Assembly: GCA_025360645.1 (NCBI GenBank)
Contig: JANYBT010000008.1
Location: 1-54,917 of the forward strand
Direction of reading: 5' to 3'
DNA length: 54,917 bases
Origin: Acidobacteriaceae bacterium
GTDB lineage: Bacteria; Acidobacteriota; Terriglobia; Terriglobales; Acidobacteriaceae
The notes below the pieces were generated by a model. The model did not search any database. It was given only the letters and a program-made list of their open reading frames with translations, and had not been told where the DNA came from. How positions within the stretch are numbered: position 1 is the stretch's first letter; every line of letters begins with the position of its first letter. Both the position numbers and the translations under genes were made by a program. Of the stretch, positions 16,426-24,824 are shown piece after piece.

Positions 16426-17088
16426 ATGAAGCGTATTCCCCAAAATGAGCTGCTCGACTCGGACCAGGAAACGGCGCGCGAGGTCAATGCCAGCCTAGCC
16501 GACCTGGAGATGTTCAATACGTGGTTCGGAGGGGTGCGGACCACGATGAAGATCGCGCGGCGGGCAGTGGAACGAGCGGGCAGGCGGCAGTGTTCGTACC
16601 TGGAGGTGGCGGCGGGGCGAGGCTATGTCTGCAACAAGGTACGCAAGCAGATGGCAAAAGAGGGAGTGGAACTAAAGATCACGTTATTGGATCGGGCCCA
16701 ATCGCACCTAGGGACTGGGCACCCGCGAGTGGTGGCCGATGCACGGCTGCTTCCCTTCCCTAACGAGAGTTTTGATTTTGTGGCGTGCAATTTATTTGTG
16801 CATCATCTTTCTCCGGACGGGGTGGGCCACTTTGCGAGTGAGGCGCTGAGAGTGTGTCGAGTAGGGTTGTTGATCAACGACCTGATCCGCAACCCGCTGC
16901 ACCTGGCGATTGCATATGCCGGAATTCCCATCTATCGCAGCCGGCTGACGCGATTCGACGCACCGGCATCGGTGAAACAGGCTTACACGACGGACGAAAT
17001 GAGGGAGATGCTGGCGCGAAGCGGGGCGCGTGGCATCGAAATTCATAAGGGCTACCTTTATCGCATGGGAGTGATTGCGTGGAAGTAA
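16426..17088 (+). CDS. Class I SAM-dependent methyltransferase
   Basis: A 220-residue protein. The start at 16426 has a CCGGAGA site and gives MKRIPQNELLDSD; the frame extends upstream into the ABC gene but without sense. Motif I is YLEVAAGRGYVCNKV, and the acidic end of strand 2 is LLDRAQ. The strand-4 region DFVACNLFVHHLSPDGVGHF is typical of the methyltransferase-11/UbiE-like group. The C-terminal part after LLINDLIRNPLH (residues 145-220) has the YTTDEMREMLARSG pattern of methyltransferases found beside FAD-dependent reductases in polyketide or quinone-type pathways. It overlaps the next gene by ten bases, implying coupled translation and work on the same molecule. The substrate cannot be read from the sequence. 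Confidence 0.85.
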   Translation: MKRIPQNELLDSDQETAREVNASLADLEMFNTWFGGVRTTMKIARRAVERAGRRQCSYLEVAAGRGYVCNKVRKQMAKEGVELKITLLDRAQSHLGTGHPRVVADARLLPFPNESFDFVACNLFVHHLSPDGVGHFASEALRVCRVGLLINDLIRNPLHLAIAYAGIPIYRSRLTRFDAPASVKQAYTTDEMREMLARSGARGIEIHKGYLYRMGVIAWK

Positions 17089-18179
17089 CCAGAGAATACG
17101 ATTTGGCGGTAGTGGGAGCGGGGCCGGCAGGGCTGGCAGCGGCGATCACGGCGGCGCGCGCGGGAGCCCGGGTGGTGTTGTTGGAGCGCGGAAAGTTTCC
17201 CCGGCACAAAGTGTGTGGAGAGTTTGTTTCGGGGGAAGCACTGGGACTGCTGGCGTCGCTGCTGGGGGAGCGGGAGAGTTTGATTGCGGAGAGCGTGCCG
17301 GTGGGAGTGGCGCGGCTGAACCTGGACGGCCGGGTGGTGAACGTTGAGGTGAACCCGGCGGCGGCGAGCATCACGCGCTACGACATGGATTATGCGTTGT
17401 GGCGAGCGGCGGAAGCGGCTGGGGCAGAGACGCGATCCTCCACCGCGGTGCAGACGATAGTTGGAGATGGCCCGTTTCAGATTCATACCGACAGGGGAAA
17501 GCTTAGTGCACGAGCGTTGGTGGATGCCACGGGACGGTGGTCGAACTTGCGGGCAGGACGTCCTGTTCCGCGAGACAAGTGGATCGGAGTGAAAGGCTTT
17601 TTCGAGGAGGCGACTCCGGCGCCGGGACTCGATTTGTATTTTTTCAAGGGCGGATATTGCGGGGTGCAACCGATTCGCATGGTGGACGATGAGGCAGGGG
17701 TATCGCGGATCCATGCATGCGCGCTAGTGCGGGCGGAAGCGGCGAGGACGATATATGAAGTACTGACACTGCATCCGGCGCTGGCGGAGCGGAGCCGGAG
17801 TTGGCGGGCGCTGGGCGGGCCGTTATCGACATCGCCGGTGGTATTTGAGAGGGCGGGCCCGGCGCGGGAGCATGTGCTGGTGTGCGGGGATGCGGCGGGA
17901 TTTGTGGATCCGTTTGTGGGAGACGGGATTTCGCTGGCGTTGCGCAGCGGAGCGATGGCAGCGAAGAACCTGGAAGCGTTTTTTCGCGGCGAGGGCAGTT
18001 TGGCAGCGGCGGTGGAGAGTTACGCGAGGGTGTACGGGAGAGAGTTGAGTCCGGTGCACCGGGCGTCGTCGAAATTGCGGCAGTTGTTGGGGTTGCCGAG
18101 GATAGTAAGGAGCGGCTTGCTCGGGATGGTGGAACACAGCGCATTTTTGCGGCGGAAAATGGTGGAAGCGACGCGGTAG
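17079..18179 (+). CDS. FAD-dependent oxidoreductase (geranylgeranyl reductase-like)
   Basis: A 366-residue flavoprotein starting at GTG 17079, inside the end of the methyltransferase gene. The N-terminal dinucleotide-binding motif is VVGAGPAGLAAAI (residues 11-23), followed by LLERGKFPRHKVCGEFVS, which is characteristic of the geranylgeranyl reductase/tryptophan halogenase-like branch. The second FAD motif GDAAGFVDPFVGDGI lies near residue 270. Such enzymes hydrogenate isoprenoid chains or oxidise aromatic or polyketide products. Methyltransferase plus this type of oxidoreductase is a common pair in type III polyketide clusters, but no ketosynthase is in the window. It ends 12 bases before the convergent methyltransferase-like gene at 18192. 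Confidence 0.85.
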   Translation: MEVTREYDLAVVGAGPAGLAAAITAARAGARVVLLERGKFPRHKVCGEFVSGEALGLLASLLGERESLIAESVPVGVARLNLDGRVVNVEVNPAAASITRYDMDYALWRAAEAAGAETRSSTAVQTIVGDGPFQIHTDRGKLSARALVDATGRWSNLRAGRPVPRDKWIGVKGFFEEATPAPGLDLYFFKGGYCGVQPIRMVDDEAGVSRIHACALVRAEAARTIYEVLTLHPALAERSRSWRALGGPLSTSPVVFERAGPAREHVLVCGDAAGFVDPFVGDGISLALRSGAMAAKNLEAFFRGEGSLAAAVESYARVYGRELSPVHRASSKLRQLLGLPRIVRSGLLGMVEHSAFLRRKMVEATR

Positions 18180-18191
18180 GGGTTGGGGTGG

Positions 18192-18839
18192 TTAGCGGAT
18201 GGCCAGGACTTCGCGGATGTGATCGCGTGCGATGAAGAAGCGGATGGAAGCAAAGTCGCGAAATAGGTTCTCAATGTGGCGGTTCTGGAAGACGCGCTGC
18301 AGGGGTAAGGAAGCGGAGCCAGCATGCTGCGTCTGAACTTGCAGACTGTCGTCGCTCACAATATGGTACCGAGGACAGGGCATGTTGGGACCGGCCTCCT
18401 GGGTGTGGAAGAAAGCCAGCAGCATGCCGCCCGGCCTCATGAGCGACCAGAGGCGGGCTACCGCGGGCTTGACCAAACTCTCTTCCATGTAGTCGGCGAG
18501 ATTCCAGCACACCACCAGATCGAAGGTCACCCCCGAATAAGCCAAATTTTCAGCGAGGAAGCGCTTGCCATCGACGACGGGAGGGCCGTCTTCGGCGGGC
18601 AGGAGCAGGGCGGGATCGGCGGAGGCGCGCAGGAGGTCCTCAGAGTAGATGCGATGGCCGCGCTCGGCAAAGTAGTGGAGGTTCAAGGTCGAAGTGGGAC
18701 CGAGGTCGAGGATGGAGAGGGCGGGATTGGCGGCGCAATAGCGGGAGACCTCAGCCAAACCGCTGGAGTGGCGAGTAAGTGGCGCCGAGGCGACGCCGGG
18801 AGCCGGGACTGGATCAGTGGAGCTGCGAAAAAAGGCCAT
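18192..18839 (-). CDS. Putative SAM-dependent methyltransferase
   Basis: A 215-residue protein with a Rossmann-like methyltransferase core: LSILDLGPTSTLNLHYFAERGHRIYSEDL (motif I region, though the usual GxGxG is replaced by GPTSTLN), FDLVVCWNLADYM as motif IV, and MRPGGMLLAFFH as motif V. The loss of the glycine-rich loop means SAM binding is uncertain; the family is recurrent in acidobacteria. The N-terminus before residue 30 is probably disordered. No partners are adjacent; it is convergent with the FAD reductase and divergent from the exported protein at 19010. Confidence 0.65.
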   Translation of the reverse strand: MAFFRSSTDPVPAPGVASAPLTRHSSGLAEVSRYCAANPALSILDLGPTSTLNLHYFAERGHRIYSEDLLRASADPALLLPAEDGPPVVDGKRFLAENLAYSGVTFDLVVCWNLADYMEESLVKPAVARLWSLMRPGGMLLAFFHTQEAGPNMPCPRYHIVSDDSLQVQTQHAGSASLPLQRVFQNRHIENLFRDFASIRFFIARDHIREVLAIR

Positions 18840-19009
18840 GAAACGGGTGCACCGCGATCAGAGAATCATTTTAGCTTAGGAGAGGCAAGCACGCGGAGGG
18901 CGGCTGGTTGGGATCATGGAAGCGGGTGTTCGGCTCGGATGGGGAGCTCCGATGCGGCGTTTCGAGGCGAGAGGCATGGCGAGGGAGGCGTTACAATTCA
19001 GGCGTGAGG

Positions 19010-19888
19010 ATGAGAAGCAAAGTGCTGGCGAGAGCGGTCGTGATCGTTGCCCTGGCGGTGCCGGGCTGGGCGCAAACTAATATCGGCGCGGCCCCCGTGG
19101 AGGCCGGGCAACTGGTGCAGCGAGTGGTGGAGCATGAACTGGCGGACGCGCGTTCGAAGCAGGCGCACTTGATGTTCACGGCGGTGAAGCAAACGCCGAA
19201 TGGGGCCACCACGCATCGCTATGTGCAGACCAAGGACGCGATGGCGGGAATGGTCATCGCTTACAACGGCATTCCGTTGACAGCGGAGCAGAGGCAGGCC
19301 GAAGACGCTCGGATTCGCAGGTTCATTGGCAACCCTGACGAGTTGGCTAAGAAGCAGAGCAAAGAGCGGGAGAATGCGCATCGGATTCAGGCCATCACCA
19401 AAGCCATGCCAGACGCATTCCTGTACGAGTACGACGGGAAGGCAGTGGGCACGAATGGAGTGGGCGAGGAGGGAGCGGATCTGATCCGATTGAAGTTCCG
19501 GCCGAATCCAAAGTACGAACCACCCGGACGAGTAGAACAGATGCTGACCGGGATGGTGGGGACGGTCTTGATCGACGCGCAGCATGAGCGGATGGCGCAA
19601 CTGGAAGGGACGCTGATGCAGGATGTGGGATTCGGCTGGGGCATCCTGGGAAGGCTGGATAAGGGGGGTCACTTCCTGTTGCAGCAGGGAATGGTGGCGG
19701 GAGACAAGTGGGCACCTACGCGGACGGACCTGGACATGACCGGCACGCTGCTGTGGTTCAAGAAACTGAAGGCGAAGTTCAGCGAGGTGTACAGCGACCA
19801 TCAGGTAGTGGCAAGCGACTTGACGTACGCGCAAGGCGTGGAACTGCTGGAAAAGCAAGCGCCGGTAGCGCGGGAGCAGGGGCCGTAG
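19010..19888 (+). CDS. Exported protein of unknown function
   Basis: A 292-residue protein with a signal peptide (RSKVLARAVVIVALAVPGWAQ). ATG 19010 is used; a GTG at 19004 is an alternative, slightly better placed behind AGGGAGG. After a helical N-terminal part (LVQRVVEHELADARSKQAHLMF), the chain has alternating strands such as AFLYEYDGKAVG and LIRLKFRPNPKYEPP. This layout, including MVGTVLIDAQHERMAQLEGTL, resembles the LolA/outer-membrane-lipoprotein-sorting-type half-barrels often seen in acidobacteria, but that is only a fold guess. No catalytic motif is visible. It is convergent with the enolase-family gene. Confidence 0.65.
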   Translation: MRSKVLARAVVIVALAVPGWAQTNIGAAPVEAGQLVQRVVEHELADARSKQAHLMFTAVKQTPNGATTHRYVQTKDAMAGMVIAYNGIPLTAEQRQAEDARIRRFIGNPDELAKKQSKERENAHRIQAITKAMPDAFLYEYDGKAVGTNGVGEEGADLIRLKFRPNPKYEPPGRVEQMLTGMVGTVLIDAQHERMAQLEGTLMQDVGFGWGILGRLDKGGHFLLQQGMVAGDKWAPTRTDLDMTGTLLWFKKLKAKFSEVYSDHQVVASDLTYAQGVELLEKQAPVAREQGP

Positions 19889-19931
19889 CGGGGACCAGGC
19901 AGGTCGGTCAGGCAGGCGGGCCGAAGTAGCA

Positions 19932-21044
19932 TCATGCGGCGCGAATGGTCTGCTGGCGCACCGTTAGTTTTTCGATCAGGTCTTCACGGACGCGGTAACC
20001 GGTGCCAGGCACATCGGCAATAGGGATGAAGCCATCGGCGGACACGGTGACTTCGGGCTCGATGATGTCTTCTTTCCAGTAGCGCTGCGATGCGGAGACG
20101 TCGCCGGGCAGTTGGAACCCGGGCAGAGATGAAAGCGCGATGTTGTGGACGCGACCGACCCCGGACTCGAGCATTCCGCCGCACCAGACGGGGATGTTGC
20201 GCTGGCGGCAGACTTGGTGAACGGCCAAGGCCTGAGTGAAGCCGCCGACGCGGCCGACTTTGATGTTGATGATGCGGCAGGCGTCGACGTCGAGGGCAAA
20301 GGCGGCATCGCGGGCCTGGCGAATGGATTCGTCCAGGCAGATGGAGGTCTTCAGCTCTTTCTGCAAGCGGGCATGGTTGTAGATGTCGTCGTACCAGAGT
20401 GGCTGCTCGATCATGAGCAGGTGAAACTGGTCGAACAAGCGAAGGTGTTCGAGCTGGTCAAGGCGGTAAGCGGAGTTGGCGTCCACACTGAGCAGGATGT
20501 CAGGCCAGCGGGAGCGGATCTTTTCGAGCACGTTGATGTCCCAGCCGGGCTTGACCTTGACCTTGATGCGTTGGTAGCCAGCGGCGAGTTCGGTTTCGAT
20601 TTTCTGCAACAACTGTTGGTGCGAGTCTTGGATCCCAATGGAGACGCCGCAGGCAATGCGGGTGCGGGTGCCGCCGAGCATCTTCCATAGCGGCTGCTGA
20701 GTTAGCCGGGCTTCGAGGTCCCAGATGGCGTTTTCGACGGCGGCTTTGGCCATGCGATGGCCGCGCACCTTGGCGACGAGAGGGACCACGTCGCGGGCCT
20801 GGGCGAGTTCCTGGCCGAGCACCGGCGGCGCGATGTACTGGGTGATGGTGGGCCAGGCGGAATCAATCCACTCATCGCTGTAGAAGGGGTCTTCGCCGGC
20901 CACGCACTCGGCCCAGCCCTGGACTCCCTGGGAGTGAGCGGTGATGAGCAGGATGCGGCGGGTGTAGATGCGGCCGAAACTGGTCTCGAAAAAATGGACC
21001 AGGGGCATCTGGATTTCGCGCAGGGTAATGGCTTCGATTTTCAT
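19932..21044 (-). CDS. Enolase-superfamily enzyme: OSBS (MenC) or N-succinylamino acid racemase
   Basis: A 370-residue member of the MenC/NSAR branch. The acid-base lysines and metal ligands are all present: KxK in IKVKVKPG (Lys161/163), Asp188 in SVDAN, Glu213 in MIEQP, Asp238 in CLDES and Lys262 in NIKVGR. In this family the same fold serves o-succinylbenzoate synthase (menaquinone route) or racemisation of N-succinyl amino acids, and some do both. No other men gene is in the window; instead the gene overlaps (ATGA) a GNAT gene of the kind that in Geobacillus makes N-succinyl-D-amino acids. This favours, but does not prove, the racemase role. It is the last gene of the mazG-GNAT-enolase operon. 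Confidence 0.88.
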   Translation of the reverse strand: MKIEAITLREIQMPLVHFFETSFGRIYTRRILLITAHSQGVQGWAECVAGEDPFYSDEWIDSAWPTITQYIAPPVLGQELAQARDVVPLVAKVRGHRMAKAAVENAIWDLEARLTQQPLWKMLGGTRTRIACGVSIGIQDSHQQLLQKIETELAAGYQRIKVKVKPGWDINVLEKIRSRWPDILLSVDANSAYRLDQLEHLRLFDQFHLLMIEQPLWYDDIYNHARLQKELKTSICLDESIRQARDAAFALDVDACRIINIKVGRVGGFTQALAVHQVCRQRNIPVWCGGMLESGVGRVHNIALSSLPGFQLPGDVSASQRYWKEDIIEPEVTVSADGFIPIADVPGTGYRVREDLIEKLTVRQQTIRAA

Positions 21045-21823
21045 GCTGGGTGGTCTCCTCCCTCGTAGGCAAGGTTTTCGGACCAGTGGCCGAGTAGGAA
21101 TTTGCCGTTGCCGTGCTGGTCGCGCTGGTAGCCGAGGGCGGCGAGGCCGCGGCTGAAGGCATCGAGAAACTGGCTGCGGATTGCATTTTGAACTTGGGCG
21201 GCGCGCGGCTTGGTCTCAGCGGACGACTTCCAGGCCGACACTTCCGCGGGCACAACAATTTCGGCTTCGGGATCGAAGGGCGGGGAGGGGCTGGCGGTGA
21301 GCAACCGGGACACGCGTTCTGAATTCATCCACCATTCGGCTACCAGGCGGTCCGTGGGCAAGCCACCCTGCAGCGGCGAGGTGGTGATGCCGTATTGGTT
21401 GATGTTGTAGCGGCGGGCAATGGCGCCAAGCTTTTCGAGGTTGAGATAAGCGTTCTTAATTTCGAGGGGGTCGAAGGTCCACTCCATGAGGGCGAAGCCA
21501 CGGGCGAGGGCGTCATCGCGCTGGAACAGCTTAAGGCGGCGGCCGACTCCGGAATTTCGGTGGTCATCGCGGACGGCGAGCATGTGGGAGTGAAGATAGG
21601 GATGGCCGCCGCGATAGCCGGGGATGGCGAGGGCAAAGCCAACCAGGTCAGGGCCGTCGAATGCGCCCATGACTTGCCCGCCGATTTTGCCGGCCAGCAC
21701 GAACAGGCGGACGGGAACGAGTTCGACGTCGGAGAAGCACCAGACTTCTTTCTGCAAGGCGAAGCAAGCGCTAATATCGTCGAGGCTTTCGCACTTGCGG
21801 AATGCGAGGGAGGGGGAGGTCAT
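21041..21823 (-). CDS. GNAT-family acyltransferase (possible N-succinyltransferase)
   Basis: A 260-residue GNAT protein, longer than usual. The start at 21823 forms an ATGA overlap with the mazG stop and an ATGA overlap with the enolase-family start at its own end. The acyl-CoA-binding segment is SHMLAVRDDHRNSGVGRRLKLFQRD (Arg/Gly-x-Gly loop near residue 100), followed by WTFDPLEIKNAYLNLEKLGAIARRY. This is the pattern of the COG3375-type predicted acetyltransferases that sit beside NSAR/MenC-like enzymes. In Geobacillus such a neighbour is reported to be a succinyl-CoA:D-amino acid N-succinyltransferase, so a role in D- to L-amino acid conversion is inferred here. A deacylase that would finish that pathway is not seen. 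Confidence 0.75.
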   Translation of the reverse strand: MTSPSLAFRKCESLDDISACFALQKEVWCFSDVELVPVRLFVLAGKIGGQVMGAFDGPDLVGFALAIPGYRGGHPYLHSHMLAVRDDHRNSGVGRRLKLFQRDDALARGFALMEWTFDPLEIKNAYLNLEKLGAIARRYNINQYGITTSPLQGGLPTDRLVAEWWMNSERVSRLLTASPSPPFDPEAEIVVPAEVSAWKSSAETKPRAAQVQNAIRSQFLDAFSRGLAALGYQRDQHGNGKFLLGHWSENLAYEGGDHPA

Positions 21824-22704
21824 GCGTCTTTCTCCGCCTGCTTGGCTTGTTGCCAGAGGGATTCCAACTCTTCCATTGAGGCGGCTTGGGGAGTGCGGCC
21901 GGACTGATGCAACTTGTCTTCGACCCATTGAAAGCGGCGCTTGAACTTGCGGTTGGACTTGCGCAGGGCGGACTCGGGGTCAAGAGAAAGGTAGCGCGCG
22001 ATGTTCACCATGACGAAGAAAAGATCGCCGACTTCGTCTTCCATGCGGTCCTGCAAGGCCTGCGGGATGGCTTGACCGCTGGCGCCGGCGATGCCGCGAC
22101 TTTGAGGTTGAGGGCCGGGCGCGGGAAAGGCGTGCAGCTCCGCCTTGAGCTCGTGAGTTTCTTCTTCCAACTTTTCGAATAAGCCTTCGATGTTGGGCCA
22201 GTCAAAACCGGCAGTGGCAGCGCGGGAACTGAGCTTGCAGGCCTCCATCAAAGAAGGAACCGAGGAAGAGACACCCGCCAGCACGGAGTGTGGGGCTGCT
22301 GAGGATTGGCCAGAGCTTTTCTTTTTCTCGACCGCCTTGAGGGCCTGCCAGTTGCGGAGGACTTCTGCGGGCGTATCGGCGGTGGCGTCGCCAAACACAT
22401 GGGGATGACGATCCACCAGCTTGTTGCACAGCCGGTCGAGCACGTCGTCAATGGAGAAGGACCCGTCTTCCTGGGCCATCTGCGAGTAGAAGAGGATTTG
22501 CAGCAGGAGGTCGCCGAGCTCGCCGGTGAGCTCGTTCCAATCGCGGCTATCGATGGCCTCCAAAACTTCGTAGGCCTCTTCGAGGGTGTAGGGCTTGATG
22601 GTGTCGAACGTTTGCTCGCGGTCCCAGGGACAGCCGCCGGGGCCGCGCAGCCGCGCCATGATCTGGACGGCGCGCTCAAAACGTTCTCCAGTGGTAAGGG
22701 GCAT
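21820..22704 (-). CDS. mazG: Nucleoside triphosphate pyrophosphohydrolase MazG
   Basis: A 294-residue MazG with both tandem all-alpha NTP-PPase domains. Domain 1 (about 1-125) has the usual RLRGPGGCPWDREQTFDTIKPY start and the metal-binding helices EEAYEVLEAI and ELGDLLLQILFYSQ. Domain 2 (about 165-280) carries EELEEETHELKAEL-like and DEVGDLFFVMVNIARYL helices. The enzyme hydrolyses (d)NTPs to NMP and pyrophosphate, cleaning nucleotide pools. A spacer of about 30 residues between the domains is rich in Ser and Ala. It heads a three-gene operon through an ATGA overlap with the GNAT gene. The functional tie between MazG and the other two is unclear and may be only housekeeping linkage. Confidence 0.95.
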   Translation of the reverse strand: MPLTTGERFERAVQIMARLRGPGGCPWDREQTFDTIKPYTLEEAYEVLEAIDSRDWNELTGELGDLLLQILFYSQMAQEDGSFSIDDVLDRLCNKLVDRHPHVFGDATADTPAEVLRNWQALKAVEKKKSSGQSSAAPHSVLAGVSSSVPSLMEACKLSSRAATAGFDWPNIEGLFEKLEEETHELKAELHAFPAPGPQPQSRGIAGASGQAIPQALQDRMEDEVGDLFFVMVNIARYLSLDPESALRKSNRKFKRRFQWVEDKLHQSGRTPQAASMEELESLWQQAKQAEKDA

Positions 22705-22747
22705 GAAGAACTAATGTAATTCAGCTTGCGCGTGGCGGCAATTGTCT

Positions 22748-23437
22748 CTAGCGCGGGAGGGGATGAAGGGTGGAGACGAGGAGCGCTGTCTCGTCGGAAA
22801 TAATTCCGTCCACGCCCCAGCTTGCGAAGGAACGCATCTGGTCGGGAGCATTGACCGTCCAAGTGATGCACTGAAGGCCAGCGACGTGGAACTCGGCGAT
22901 CAGTTCCCTGCTGAGCAGAGAATGATGGGGGATGACGTATTGGACGGGCCATTCGCGCCAGGTGTTTAGGCTGGCTTGGGTGTCGCAGAGAAAGCCGAGA
23001 AGCAGAGCGGGAGCAAGTTGACGCAGCGTGACCAACACTTGCGGAAGAAACGAGGACACGACGCATCCGCCGGATAGATCGCTGAATAGATCATGGCAGC
23101 GCAAGGTTGCGGTCAGCAGATTCTCCAAGCCGGGCACTTTCAATTCGATGTTGAGAAAGGCGCGGCTGCCATAACGTGTAAGAACATCGTCGAGGAGTGG
23201 CATTTGTGGTAGCTGGTCGACGGTCGCGGTGGCGATCTCGAGACCTGCGAAGATGGGATCGTGACAGATGACGGCACGACCATCCGCGGAGAGGCGCAGG
23301 TCGAATTCTAAGCCGTCGCAGCCATGTTGCAGGGCGAGGTCAAACGAGGCTAGGGAGTTTTCAGGAATGGAGCGGTGAGAGCGGGCACCGCGATGGCCGA
23401 GAAGCAGAGGGCGGGGCGGGTTGAGCGGGGAGTTCAA
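22748..23437 (-). CDS. Glycerophosphodiester phosphodiesterase family protein
   Basis: A 229-residue GDPD TIM-barrel enzyme that splits glycerophosphodiesters into glycerol 3-phosphate and alcohol. The active-site pieces are GHRGARSHRSIPENSLASF (catalytic His, Glu of PEN), EFDLRLSADGRAVICHDP (Glu-x-Asp metal ligands and second catalytic His) and LNIELKVP (third metal-site Glu). The C-terminal WTVNAPDQMRSFASWGVDGIISD is typical. The start is TTG at 23437, whose last two bases overlap the TGA stop of the zinc-ribbon gene upstream, a form of translational coupling. There is no signal peptide, so it is cytoplasmic, of the UgpQ type. Confidence 0.9.
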   Translation of the reverse strand: MNSPLNPPRPLLLGHRGARSHRSIPENSLASFDLALQHGCDGLEFDLRLSADGRAVICHDPIFAGLEIATATVDQLPQMPLLDDVLTRYGSRAFLNIELKVPGLENLLTATLRCHDLFSDLSGGCVVSSFLPQVLVTLRQLAPALLLGFLCDTQASLNTWREWPVQYVIPHHSLLSRELIAEFHVAGLQCITWTVNAPDQMRSFASWGVDGIISDETALLVSTLHPLPR

Positions 23438-23742
23438 TCGAGGTCGAAATCGCGAATCGGGCGACCGGTGTCGGGAGTCTCTTTGGCTTTCTTGACCGCT
23501 TCCTGAAATTTCTTGTCGAGCAGTTCAGAGGAGTGCTTTTGGGCTTCGACCGACTGCTGAAAGATCGAGTCGCGGCGGCTGTCGCGCTCCTTCATGGCGC
23601 GGGCGGCCTCTTCCATGTCGTTATAAGTCCTGGGCTTGACCGGGGAGACATGCGAAATCACCTCGGCAGTGCCGGTGTCGACTTTCATGGCGGCGCCGCA
23701 ACACGGGCAGGTGACTTCAATGGTGTCGGAGAGCTTGGCCAT
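23434..23742 (-). CDS. Small protein with a zinc-ribbon-like CPCC motif
   Basis: A 102-residue protein, starting at 23742 (MAKLSDTIEV). The N-terminal part has TCPCCGAAMKVD, a single CPxCG knuckle, and the rest is highly charged and helical (EEAARAMKERDSRRD...LDKKFQEAVKKAKE), predicted to be a coiled coil. Only one pair of Cys is visible, so a full zinc site would need a second molecule. The frame is open 26 codons further upstream, with a second possible start at 23769, but no ribosome site supports either strongly. It is coupled to the phosphodiesterase gene. Unknown function. Confidence 0.7.
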   Translation of the reverse strand: MAKLSDTIEVTCPCCGAAMKVDTGTAEVISHVSPVKPRTYNDMEEAARAMKERDSRRDSIFQQSVEAQKHSSELLDKKFQEAVKKAKETPDTGRPIRDFDLD

Positions 23743-23765
23743 AGGCGAATGATACCGCAAATCAA

Positions 23766-24002
23766 TCATCGGGGGGCAATTTGGATGGGCAGAATGTGGA
23801 ACTGGTGGAGCAATTCCCAAGCGAGCAGACCCAACGCGGTGATGGCAATCAGGACCGCCAGGATTTCTCCGAGACGAAACCGGGGGCGGGTAGAACGCAA
23901 CTGAGAGCGGCTCAAGCTTAGGATATTAAGAGTGGCAAAGCCAAACACCAATCCCCAGAGCATGGTGTAAAAGTTTTCGTTGGCCGTGGAGAACCGCACC
24001 AT
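23766..24002 (-). CDS. Small two-span membrane protein
   Basis: A 78-residue protein read from ATG 24002, preceded closely by GGAG. Two hydrophobic stretches, TMLWGLVFGFATLNILSL (residues 12-29) and ILAVLIAITALGLLAWELL (about 46-64), are joined by a basic loop (RSQLRSTRPRFR), so both ends probably face outward or periplasmic side. Nothing identifies a function. It precedes the zinc-ribbon gene by 23 bases and may be the first gene of that operon. The longer upstream frame to 24179 overlaps the HAD gene in antisense and is not believed. Confidence 0.55.
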   Translation of the reverse strand: MVRFSTANENFYTMLWGLVFGFATLNILSLSRSQLRSTRPRFRLGEILAVLIAITALGLLAWELLHQFHILPIQIAPR

Positions 24003-24135
24003 CTCGCTCCGTTGTTCGCTTGGAATTTCAAGGATACTCCGGGAGACAATGGCGCGGGACGTGAAGGCACGGGGACGGGTTAGAATCTTTAGTCGCGGCA
24101 AGATTGGTTTTGTGCGGCACGCAACGATTGCGAAT

Positions 24136-24819
24136 ATGCCCTCTCCTCTGCGAACTATCTTTTTCGACGTTGGGAACACGTTGCTGTTTGCAAATCATGC
24201 AGTGATTCTGCAGCCGCTGCGGGAGCGTGGGATTGAGCCCGGCACCGAATTGCTGGACGCGGTCTTGCGCCGCTGCAAGAACGAATTTGACGAGCAGCTC
24301 AGGCCGGGTCACAAGCCCGACCACAGTTTCTGGTGGATGTATTACGAACTCCTGCTGAAGGAGCTGGAACTGAAGGACGCCGGGGTGCACGAACGGCTGG
24401 TGCAGGCAGCGCGGAATTCGCAGAACTGGGACCAACCGCGTGAGGGGACGCGCGAGCGGCTGCAAGAACTGGGGCAGCGGTACCGGATGGCGGTGATCTC
24501 CAACGCGGATGGAACGGTGAGAGAGCTGCTGGGGCGGTGCGGGATTGCCGACTGTTTTGAGAGCGTCACGGACTCGGGGATGGTGGGCTGCGAAAAGCCG
24601 GACGCGGCGATTTTTCAGATGGCGCTGGAGAGCATGTCGGCCCGTGCGGAGGAGAGTCTGTACGTCGGAGATGTGTACTCGGTGGATTACGCGGGAGCAA
24701 CAGGAGCTGGCATGCAGGCGGTGCTTCTGGATGTCGCAGGGGCTTATCGTGAGAAGGGTGTGCCTCGGGTGGAATCGCTGGAGGAGTTGGCGGAACGTCT
24801 CAACCGGACCGCGTGGTAG
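24136..24819 (+). CDS. HAD-family hydrolase, DxGNT variant
   Basis: A 227-residue haloacid dehalogenase-type hydrolase with a helical cap between motifs I and II (subfamily IA). Motif I is FFDVGNTLL, so the nucleophile Asp is present, but the second Asp that usually acts as acid/base is Gly. Motif II is AVISNADG, motif III GCEKPDAAIF and motif IV LYVGDVYSVDYAGATGAGMQ. Proteins with DxGxT are known among IA members (the HDHD3-like and DVGxTL group) and may have other chemistry or reduced phosphatase activity. ATG 24136 starts directly before the domain; the upstream frame to 23980 is not needed. It is convergent with bshC, the stops being six bases apart. Confidence 0.85.
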   Translation: MPSPLRTIFFDVGNTLLFANHAVILQPLRERGIEPGTELLDAVLRRCKNEFDEQLRPGHKPDHSFWWMYYELLLKELELKDAGVHERLVQAARNSQNWDQPREGTRERLQELGQRYRMAVISNADGTVRELLGRCGIADCFESVTDSGMVGCEKPDAAIFQMALESMSARAEESLYVGDVYSVDYAGATGAGMQAVLLDVAGAYREKGVPRVESLEELAERLNRTAW

Positions 24820-24824
24820 AGTCG

